The notes under the pieces: model-generated
Told to the model about the DNA's origin: nothing
Seen by the model: only the letters and a program-made list of their open reading frames with translations
Database searches by the model: none
Part shown: positions 1 through 6,527 of the stretch, piece after piece
Numbering within the stretch: the stretch's first letter is position 1
How the letters are laid out: each line of letters opens with the position of its first letter
Translations under genes and position numbers: made by a program
Origin: an uncultured Syntrophobacteraceae bacterium
GTDB lineage: Bacteria; Desulfobacterota; Syntrophobacteria; Syntrophobacterales; Syntrophobacteraceae
Length of the DNA stretch: 6,572 nt
NCBI GenBank assembly: GCA_937889795.1
Contig: CALBZH010000862.1
Span: 1-6,572 of the forward strand
Direction: 5' to 3'

Positions 1-158
1 AGCACAGGGCAAACTCGATCCATGGTTCCCCAACCGTCACGGATAACAAACGCCAGAATCAGGAGGAGCGGGATGATCAGCTGGAAGCAGCGAGAATGGT
101 CGCGAGAGAAGCAGCAGCATTCGATCGAGTGTATCGAGCTGGAGTTTTTACCAGGCAT
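1..158 (-). CDS. Possible 5' end of a leftward gene with one hydrophobic helix (runs off the window)
   Basis: Product unknown. A minus-strand frame is open from ATG at 158-156 to the window edge (about 52 codons). It begins MPGKNSSSIHSIECCC and contains a strongly hydrophobic run, QLIIPLLLILAFVI, at about residues 27-40, followed by RDGWGTMDRVCPV. That profile fits a signal anchor or single membrane helix near the N-terminus of a membrane or exported protein, but I recognise no family. A GGGAGG sequence lies immediately before the ATG; this looks like a ribosome binding site but has almost no spacer, which counts against this start. If real, the gene is divergent from the SulP transporter, with about 220 bp between the two starts. 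The alternative is non-coding DNA: the frame is short and its main support is the hydrophobic segment. Confidence 0.28.
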   Translation of the reverse strand, partial: MPGKNSSSIHSIECCCFSRDHSRCFQLIIPLLLILAFVIRDGWGTMDRVCPV

Positions 159-175
159 CCTCCCAAGCTGTCAAC

Positions 176-197
176 GCAGTTCTCCCGCAGTTCTCCC
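176..197. repeat. Perfect tandem duplication of an 11-bp unit
   Basis: GCAGTTCTCCC occurs twice back to back (176-186 and 187-197) with no mismatch. It sits in the non-coding stretch before the transporter and upstream of the possible leftward gene. It could be a replication-slippage duplication or a paired protein-binding site. The sequence gives no way to decide. Confidence 0.6.
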
Positions 198-210
198 ACA
201 TTAGCAGCCG

Positions 211-229
211 AATGGAGGTTGACTCCATT
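211..229. promoter_or_regulatory. Inverted repeat, 7-bp perfect stem with 5-nt loop
   Basis: AATGGAG (211-217) and CTCCATT (223-229) are exact reverse complements around GTTGA. No T-run follows on either side, so it does not look like an intrinsic terminator. In this position, between a possible leftward gene and the rightward transporter, an operator or leader hairpin is the more natural reading. The function is inferred only. Confidence 0.4.
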
Positions 230-247
230 GCCAGGAATACGTATTCG
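219..247 (+). promoter_or_regulatory. Weak sigma70-like promoter candidate for the transporter
   Basis: TTGACT (219-224; 5 of 6 with the -35 consensus) is followed after 17 bp by TATTCG (242-247; only 3 of 6 with the -10 consensus). It overlaps both the inverted repeat at 211-229 and the palindrome at 235-246, which would suit a regulated promoter. Transcription would start near 254 and leave a leader of roughly 125 nt before the ATG at 380. The poor -10 makes this tentative. Confidence 0.2.
235..246. promoter_or_regulatory. Perfect 12-bp palindrome, operator-like
   Basis: GAATACGTATTC is its own reverse complement. It is followed directly by further GTAT units (247-250 and 251-254), giving an AT-rich island in otherwise GC-rich DNA. 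A dimeric repressor or activator site is a reasonable guess. I do not recognise it as the site of a named regulator. Confidence 0.35.
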
Positions 248-330
248 TATGTATCAAACACCGGGATTCGCTGCACGTAAGTAGCGTGAGATCCCTCGCA
301 CGAGTCGGATCACCTGACCGGCCAGTCGTC

Positions 331-350
331 AGCAGTAACGTTACCCTGCT
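331..350. promoter_or_regulatory. Palindrome upstream of the transporter start
   Basis: GTAACGTTAC (335-344) is a perfect 10-bp palindrome. It is extended by AGCA (331-334) and TGCT (347-350), with two unpaired C residues at 345-346. It ends 29 bp before the ATG at 380, so in RNA it could form a hairpin just upstream of the translation start, and in DNA it could be an operator. No function is shown by the sequence alone. Confidence 0.3.
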
Positions 351-379
351 ATGACCCAGTGAACCGAGAGCACCAGAAC

Positions 380-2161
380 ATGAAGATGGATTCGTTGTTC
401 AGCTTGCTTCCGTTCCTCGACTGGCTGTCGGGAGTGGACAGGCGCACCTTGAGGCAGGATGTGCTCGCCGGTCTCACGGGAGCGGTCATCGTGCTGCCCC
501 AGGCGATCGCCTTCGCGAGCATCGCGGGACTGCCCGCCGAGTACGGTCTGTATTCCGCCATTGTCCCCGTGATTGCCGCCGCGCTCTTCGGCAGCTCCCA
601 TCATCTCGTATCGGGCCCGACGACAGCCATTTCGATCGTGGTCTTCTCCAAGATCAGCCTGCTCGCAGCCCCGTTCAGCAGCGAATACGTCAGACTCGCC
701 CTCACGCTGACTCTGATCGTCGGAATCATCCAGATCGCGCTTGGCCTTGCCCGCCTCGGCGTGCTCGCCAACTTCGTTTCCCATTCGGTCGTGGTGGGAT
801 TCACGGCAGGAGCCGCCATCCTGATTGCCACGAGCCAGCTGGGCTCGTTCTTCGGCGTCCCGTTGCCCAAAGGACTGTCGTTCCACGCAACCTGGGGAGC
901 ATTCATCGGCCACCTGCATCAGGCCAACATCATCAACCTGTCCGTCTCGATCACAACCTTCGTGACCGCGTGGGTGCTCAAGCAGCTCTCTCCCCGATGG
1001 CCCGGGCTTCTGATCGCCATTCTAGCTGGCAGCCTCGAGGCGTCCATTCTCGACGGAAAGTCTCAGGGCCTTGCCTTCGTCGGTGCTTTACCCGCCCAGC
1101 TGCCTCCCTTGTCCCTTCCGGATCTGTCTCTTGAAACGCTCGGGAAACTGGTCCCGGGCGCCTTGGCGGTTGCGATGCTCGGACTTGCCGAAGCCGTCTC
1201 CATTGCCCGATCCATTGCCACCGTCTCCCATCAGCGTATCGACAACGGGCGCGAATTCCTCGGACAAGGCATCTCCAATCTCATCGGGAGCTTCTTTTCC
1301 AGCTACGCCTCTTCGGGCTCCTTCACCCGAACCGGAGTCAACTACAGTGCCGGCGCGAAGTCACCCCTCGCTGCCGTCAGCTCGGCCCTTGCCGTCGCAT
1401 CGATCCTGGTGCTGATCGCGCCGCTCACAGCCTACCTTCCCGTCGCTGCCGTGGCTGGCATCCTGATGTTCATTGCCTTCCAGCTCATCGAATGGCGGCG
1501 CATCCGCTCCATCTACCTTACCAGCAAGCCCGAAACCGGAGTCCTTGCGGTCACCTTCTTGTCTACCCTGTTGGTCGAGCTGGAATTCGCCATCTTCTCG
1601 GGAGTCATTCTGTCGCTCCTGCTGTATCTAAAACGTACATCGCATCCTCACTTCATTTCCATAGCCCCAGACCCCGACGCAGCGGCGAAATGCTTCGTCG
1701 ATGCGCGATCCAAGCCAACGGCCGAATGCCCTCAGCTGAAGCTGCTGCGACTTGACGGATCCATTTTCTACGGTGCCGTGAACCACATTTCAGAGGAATT
1801 GCACCAAATCTCCAGCCAATCTCCCGAGCTACGCCACATCGTGATCGTCGGCAGCGGGATCAACTTCGTGGATGTCTCCGGATGTGAAATGCTGTTCGAA
1901 GAGGGACGCAGCTTTCACTTGGAAGGAAAAGAGCTTCACCTTTGCTCGCTGAAGCAGGAGGTGAAGCTCCTCCTCGCGAAGAGCGGCTGCGCTGCCAATC
2001 TGGGCAAGATCTTTGACTCCAAAAAAGAAGCCATCGAAAGCCTCGTGCCGATGCTGGATCCGCGGGTCTGCCGCGTATGCCAGGCAAACGTGTTCAGGCA
2101 ATGCGACGTCATGAAACAGAGCCGATGCCCCTGGTCTCCCCCAGAGCATTCGGATTCGTGA
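380..2161 (+). CDS. SulP/SLC26 family inorganic anion transporter with C-terminal STAS domain
   Basis: This encodes an inner-membrane secondary transporter of the SulP family, whose members move sulfate, bicarbonate or other anions; the substrate cannot be read from the sequence. Numbering from ATG 380 (593 residues, a normal family length), the signature region is at about 27-86: DVLAGLTGAVIVLPQAIAFA, then GLPAEYGLYSAIVP and SGPTTAIS. Hydrophobic segments follow to about 417, including the AEAVSIARSIA and FTRTGVNYSAGAKSPLA blocks typical of the family at about 270-332. A STAS domain spans about 453-555, with VDVSG at 497-501. The tail has a cysteine cluster (C564, C567, C575, C583). The frame is open from GTG 359, but no ribosome binding site precedes it. 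ATG 380 has GAGAG at 366-370 and is preferred; ATG 386 is a third option. The 3' neighbours are sensor genes behind their own likely promoter, so co-regulation is unproven. No carbonic anhydrase domain is fused. Confidence 0.93.
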   Translation: MKMDSLFSLLPFLDWLSGVDRRTLRQDVLAGLTGAVIVLPQAIAFASIAGLPAEYGLYSAIVPVIAAALFGSSHHLVSGPTTAISIVVFSKISLLAAPFSSEYVRLALTLTLIVGIIQIALGLARLGVLANFVSHSVVVGFTAGAAILIATSQLGSFFGVPLPKGLSFHATWGAFIGHLHQANIINLSVSITTFVTAWVLKQLSPRWPGLLIAILAGSLEASILDGKSQGLAFVGALPAQLPPLSLPDLSLETLGKLVPGALAVAMLGLAEAVSIARSIATVSHQRIDNGREFLGQGISNLIGSFFSSYASSGSFTRTGVNYSAGAKSPLAAVSSALAVASILVLIAPLTAYLPVAAVAGILMFIAFQLIEWRRIRSIYLTSKPETGVLAVTFLSTLLVELEFAIFSGVILSLLLYLKRTSHPHFISIAPDPDAAAKCFVDARSKPTAECPQLKLLRLDGSIFYGAVNHISEELHQISSQSPELRHIVIVGSGINFVDVSGCEMLFEEGRSFHLEGKELHLCSLKQEVKLLLAKSGCAANLGKIFDSKKEAIESLVPMLDPRVCRVCQANVFRQCDVMKQSRCPWSPPEHSDS

Positions 2162-2198
2162 TCGGGGCGACTGAGGGGCAGCTCAACGTTTCTCCTGA

Positions 2199-2227
2199 TT
2201 GTGATGGAGTGTGGAATGGAATAGAAT
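2199..2227 (+). promoter_or_regulatory. Sigma70-like promoter for the two signalling genes
   Basis: TTGTGA (2199-2204; 4 of 6 with the -35 consensus) and TAGAAT (2222-2227; 5 of 6 with the -10 consensus) are separated by an ideal 17 bp, in a locally AT-rich stretch just after the transporter stop. Transcription would begin near 2234, giving a leader of about 175 nt before ATG 2410. The rest of the 2162-2409 gap shows no convincing terminator and no second gene. Confidence 0.45.
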
Positions 2228-2400
2228 AAGATAAACAAGCGCCTGATCGATTCAGAAGAGACGTGAATTCAATAAGAGACACCCGTTTTATCCTACCCCT
2301 TGCTCAACACCGCGGAAGCTCGGCAGTTGGTCAAATCGCACTCATAGGACTCATTCTTCATGGATCGGCCATCATCGTATGGCTGTTGGGAAAAGCGGTT

Positions 2401-2407
2401 GAGGAAG
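2401..2407 (+). promoter_or_regulatory. Ribosome binding site that decides the start at 2410
   Basis: GAGGAAG lies just before ATG 2410 and gives a purine-rich Shine-Dalgarno match at workable spacing. The start it selects places RILIVEDE at residues 5-12, the normal distance for a receiver domain. A longer frame from GTG 2263 would add 49 residues with much lower third-position GC (22 of 49 codons by hand count). Confidence 0.6.
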
Positions 2408-2409
2408 CC

Positions 2410-4143
2410 ATGGGCGCCAGCAGGATTCTCATCGTTGAAGACGAGGCCATCGTTGCCCTGGACCTCGAGGGCAGGCTTGCCCGCATGGGGTACGAAGCCG
2501 TCGGGCGAGCTACGAGTGGCGAGGATGCGATCGCTCTTGCCCTGGCCCATAGACCCGACCTGGTCCTGATGGACATCCGGCTCAGCGGAGAAATGGACGG
2601 GATCTCCGCCGCCGATGAAATCCGCCGCAGCATCCGCGCACCCGTGATCTTTCTGACGGCCTATTCCGAAGACGCCACCCTGAACCGAGCCAAGCTCACC
2701 GAGCCTTTTGGCTATATTTTCAAGCCGATTGACGATCGGGAGCTCAAGTCCACCATTGAGCTTGCCCTGCACAAGCACCGTGTCGACGAGGAAGTTCGTC
2801 ACCTCAGATGTCTTTACGAAATGCACAGCCGGGTGGATCAAGCCGTGCTGAGGGTGAGAAAGTCCGAGGCCCTGCTATCCGCGGTTTGCCGCGCGGCGGT
2901 GGAGAGCGGCTGCATGGAGCTCGCGTGGATCGGATACCTGGATCCCGTCACATCCCGCATCCTGCCTGTGGCTCACTTCGGGAGCCACGGCGAGACATTG
3001 CGCCAGGGGGAGTATTATGTCAGCGATCCCCTGCAAGGCCAGGACGACCCGAATACGGCCATCCTTGAAGGTGAGCCCATGGTCTTCCCTCCCCGAAGCG
3101 AATCGCTCCGAGCCGGTCGCGCCGCCTCGACCCCGGACCAGCTTCCGTTCCAATCCTGCGCGTGCTTTCCGATACGATTTCAGGGCCGGGTTTATTACGT
3201 TCTCACCCTTTGCACCGCGCAACCCTCATTCTTCCAGGACCGAGAGGTCAAACTGCTAAAAGAGCTGGCGCTCGACGTTGCCTATGCCCTGGACAAGCTG
3301 GAGGGCGACGTGCAGCGGGAGATCCATAACGAGCGATATCGAAGTCAGTATGCGTTCTTGCACACGATGCTTGATGCCCTGCCCTTCCCGGCGTTCTACA
3401 AAGACAGGGAGCTACGCTACCTTGGGTGTAACACCGCTTTCGAAGACCTCCTTGGACTGACCCGCGATTCCCTTGTCGGCAAGACCGCCCTGGAGATATG
3501 GCCCCCGGACCTGGCCGCGGTCTATCACGACGCCGACGTGCAATTGCTGGCGGGCCCGTCGCCGCAGGTTTACGAATCGGCCATCGAGAGGCCTGACGGG
3601 ATGCGACGTCTCGTCCGATTCCACAAGGCCACGTTCGGCGGCGCGGACGGCACGCCGGGCGGCATCATCGGCACGGTGGAGGACATCACGGAGCGCAAAG
3701 CCGTCGACGAGCACTTTCAGGAACGGTTGGAGCGCTACCGGTCCCTCGTTGACCATGCCACCGAGGGACTGGTCCTGATCGACGCGGAATCCTTGAAGCT
3801 CATCGAATTCAATGAAGCTGCCCATCGTGACCTAGGGCTCGCGAGCGAGGAATTCTCTCAGCTGACACTCTTCGACATTTTGGATCCCGTGAGTCATGAA
3901 AAGACACGGCAGGCGATTGAAGCTGCCGTGCGTACCGGCACATCCCGCGAGAAAACGATCCTTCGGTGCCGCGAGGGGCGCTCACGCCACGTTCGCATCG
4001 TGGTCAAGCCCCTTCTCATCCGCGGTCGCTCTCACTTGGCGCTTGCCTGGTGGGACATCGGCGGGCCTGACTCTTCGACGACAAGGCCAAATCAGACGAG
4101 AAGTCATGAGAGATTCGCTTCCCGTAAGCGCCGTGTGACCTAA
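2410..4143 (+). CDS. Response regulator-like sensor protein, REC-GAF-PAS-PAS, no output domain
   Basis: This is a 577-residue, probably cytoplasmic signalling protein. A receiver domain (about 4-122) has all the hallmarks: acidic E10/D11, phospho-acceptor D55 in LVLMDIRL, T83 in FLTAY and K105 in FKP. A linker helix (about 123-150) leads to a GAF domain (about 155-297; LAWIGYLD, ACFPIRFQGRVYYVLTL). A PAS domain follows (about 312-430; LDALPFPAFYKDRELRYLGCN to GTVEDITERK), then a second PAS (about 441-553; VDHATEGLVLIDAESLKLIEFN). No H-box, ATPase, GGDEF, EAL or DNA-binding domain follows; the end is a short basic tail (SRKRRVT). It must therefore act through partners, most plausibly the hybrid kinase 32 bp downstream, with which it shares the REC-GAF half. 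The pair looks like an operon. GTG 2263 is an alternative start that would add a hydrophobic segment, but the coding signal there is poor. Ligands of the GAF and PAS domains are unknown. Confidence 0.88.
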   Translation: MGASRILIVEDEAIVALDLEGRLARMGYEAVGRATSGEDAIALALAHRPDLVLMDIRLSGEMDGISAADEIRRSIRAPVIFLTAYSEDATLNRAKLTEPFGYIFKPIDDRELKSTIELALHKHRVDEEVRHLRCLYEMHSRVDQAVLRVRKSEALLSAVCRAAVESGCMELAWIGYLDPVTSRILPVAHFGSHGETLRQGEYYVSDPLQGQDDPNTAILEGEPMVFPPRSESLRAGRAASTPDQLPFQSCACFPIRFQGRVYYVLTLCTAQPSFFQDREVKLLKELALDVAYALDKLEGDVQREIHNERYRSQYAFLHTMLDALPFPAFYKDRELRYLGCNTAFEDLLGLTRDSLVGKTALEIWPPDLAAVYHDADVQLLAGPSPQVYESAIERPDGMRRLVRFHKATFGGADGTPGGIIGTVEDITERKAVDEHFQERLERYRSLVDHATEGLVLIDAESLKLIEFNEAAHRDLGLASEEFSQLTLFDILDPVSHEKTRQAIEAAVRTGTSREKTILRCREGRSRHVRIVVKPLLIRGRSHLALAWWDIGGPDSSTTRPNQTRSHERFASRKRRVT

Positions 4144-4166
4144 CATGCTGTCAACCGAAACCCGCT

Positions 4167-4172
4167 AGGGAG
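4167..4172 (+). promoter_or_regulatory. Ribosome binding site for the hybrid kinase
   Basis: AGGGAG lies 3 nt before ATG 4176. The spacing is a little short, but this is the only good purine-rich site in the 32-bp gap after the previous stop. The gap is too short for a separate full promoter and terminator, which supports co-transcription with the upstream gene. Confidence 0.5.
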
Positions 4173-4175
4173 ACC

Positions 4176-6527
4176 ATGAAACCTGCCCGCATTCTGATTG
4201 TTGAGGATGAAGCGATTGTCGCCATGGATATCGCGGACCGGCTTTCCGGAATGGGATATGAGCTTGCGGGCCAGACGTCCAATGGCGCGCTGGCCTTGGA
4301 GCTTGCGAAGGAGCGGAAACCGGACCTGGTTCTGATGGATATCCGTCTCCAAGGAGAGATGGACGGGATCACGGCAGCCGAGGTCATTGGCCGCCAGTTC
4401 CGCGTGCCCGTGATTTTTCTCACGGCATACTCCGAAGAAGCCACGCTGAATCGCGCGAAACGGACCGAGCCATTCGGGTACATCCTCAAGCCCTTCGACG
4501 ATCGCGAGCTGAAATCGACCATCGAGATTGCTCTGTATAAACACCGCTCCGAAGAGGAGATTCGGCGACTGAACCGCCTCTACGACGTCCTGAGTCAAGT
4601 CAACCAGACGGTTGTGCGCGTTCAGTCCCGGGACGAGCTCCTGCCGGCGGTCTGCCGCCTCGTGGTCGAGCGGGGTGAGATCGATCTTGCTTGGATTGGA
4701 TGGCTGGATGCGGGCGAAATGCGACTCCGACCACTGGCCTCGTTTGGAAGCGGAAGCCAGGAGCTGCAGGTTTTGAGGGAGTCGGGGCTGAACGTGCTGG
4801 AAGCACCGCCAGGGCATGGCAGCCCAAGTCGGGCCATCCAGGAGGGGCGAGCGATCATCTGCAACGATTGTACGGGCTCCACCTGCCTGGATCCCTCCCT
4901 GAGATCGCCTGCCGAGCATGGCTTTCAGGCTTGCGGATCGTTCCCTCTGCGGTTTCAAGGCGAGGTCTGCGGCGTCATGGTTCTGCATGCCACGAGCTCG
5001 GGGTTCTTCCGCGAGCGCGAGATCGAGCTCCTGCAGGAAGTGGCAATGGACATCTCATTCGCGTTGGACAGGATTGAGGGCGACCTCCAGCGCAAGCGGC
5101 AGGAAGAGGAGCTGCGGCTGTTCAAGGCCATCATCGAGGCATCCAACGAGGCCATCGCCATCCGTGATGCCGCCGGGCGAATGATCTACACCAATTCAGC
5201 CCACGAACGGCTCTTTGGTCGCACCCTGGCGGAAGCCGCAGCTGCAGAGCAGGGAACCCTGTACGCACCCGAATCGCTTGAATCCTACAAACGGGAGATG
5301 CTGCCCGCACTGCGCCAGGGCAAGACCTGGGAAGGCGAAGTCGAAGTCGTTGACAACCGAGGGAGGCAATTTCCGCTTTGGCAGCGAATCGATTCGGTTC
5401 GAGACGAGAACGGCCGATTGCTTTACAGCTTCGGACTGATGCATGACATCACGGACCAAAAGGAGGCGGAAGCCAGGCGGCTGGCCATGGAGCGGCACAT
5501 GCTGCAGACCCAGAAGCTGGAAAGCCTCGGCGTTCTGGCAGGTGGGATTGCTCATGATTTCAACAACATCCTCATGGGGATCCTGGGATATGCCAGCCTC
5601 GTCTTGGATGACATTTCCCCCATGTCCCCCGTCCGCACCCGCATCCAGGAGATCATCAAAGCCTCCCGACGGGCGGCCGAGCTGTGTCGCCAGATGTTGG
5701 CCTACTCCGGCAGGGGAAAGTTTGTCGTCGAGCGAATCGATCTCTGTGAGCTCATCGAAGAGATGGTCCATCTCCTCAGAACTTCGGTTTCCAAAAAAGC
5801 CATTTTGAACCTCAAGCTCGAAAAAGGGCTCCCACCCCTCGAGGGTGACGCCACACAGATCAGGCAAATCCTGATGAACCTCATCATGAACGCTTCCGAA
5901 GCCATCGGTGACCGGAGCGGCGTCATCACGGTTTCGACCGGGGCCATGACGTGTGGGGACGATTACCTCTCGAAGACCTCCTTCGAGTGGGATCTGCAAC
6001 CGGGGCTCTATGTTTACCTCGAAGTGTCGGACACCGGATGCGGCATGGATAAAGACACGGCTGAACGGATTTTCGAGCCCTTTTTCACGACGAAATTCAT
6101 CGGCCGTGGCTTGGGCTTGTCGGCGACAATGGGGATCGTCCGCGGACACCACGGCGCTCTGAAAGTCTACACCGAGGTCGGCAAGGGCACGACCTTCAAG
6201 ATTCTCTTCCCCGCCATCAAGGACGAGCTGACGGCAGCATCTTGCACGGAAGACCGTTCCGATGCTCAATGGAGAGGACAAGGAGTCGTGCTTCTGGTGG
6301 ATGACGAAGATACGGTCCGAGCCCTCGGCCAAACGATGCTCGAGCGAATGGGATACACCGTTTACACCGCGAGCGACGGGCGCGAGGGGCTCGACGTGAT
6401 CGAGCAGTCCCAAAAAAGAATTGACCTCGTTATTCTTGACCTGACCATGCCGCGTATGGACGGCGAGGAGACCTTCCGGGAATTGCGTCGCATCGCCCCG
6501 ACCATTCCCGTCCTCATGAGCAGCGGC
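4176..6527 (+). CDS. Hybrid sensor histidine kinase, REC-GAF-PAS-HisKA-HATPase-REC (3' partial)
   Basis: This is a two-component hybrid kinase that autophosphorylates on histidine and can pass the phosphate to its own C-terminal receiver; 784 real residues are present. The N-terminal REC (about 4-122) has D11, D55, T83 and K105. A GAF domain spans about 155-297, with a cysteine group C229-x2-C232-x4-C237. A PAS domain spans about 313-431 and ends in HDITDQKEAE. In the kinase core, the H-box is GGIAHDFNNIL with H460; the N-box is QILMNLIMNASEAI at 564-577; G1 is DTGCGM at 619-624; the F-box is FEPFFTTK at 633-640; G2 is GRGLGL at 643-648. The C-terminal REC begins near 703 (LLVDDED, D755 in LVILDLTMPRMDG) and is cut after MSSG at 784, before its conserved lysine. 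There is no membrane segment, so it is likely a soluble sensor. It is 32 bp downstream of its REC-GAF paralogue. The frame stays open to the window end only because adapter sequence follows; residues after 784 are artefact. Confidence 0.92.

Noticed and set aside
22..284. Two short plus-strand frames (22-204 and 96-284) before the transporter
   Set aside because: Neither has a convincing ribosome binding site or recognisable motif, they overlap each other, and they cross the tandem repeat and inverted repeat.
341..919. A 192-codon minus-strand frame opposite the start of the transporter
   Set aside because: Its composition is highly charged, low in hydrophobic residues and without recognisable domain motifs, and it lies antisense to a textbook SulP signature region.
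2171..2195. Possible terminator after the transporter
   Set aside because: The only hairpin I find is a 4-bp TGAG/CTCA stem followed by a broken T-run (GTTTCTCCT). That is too weak to call.
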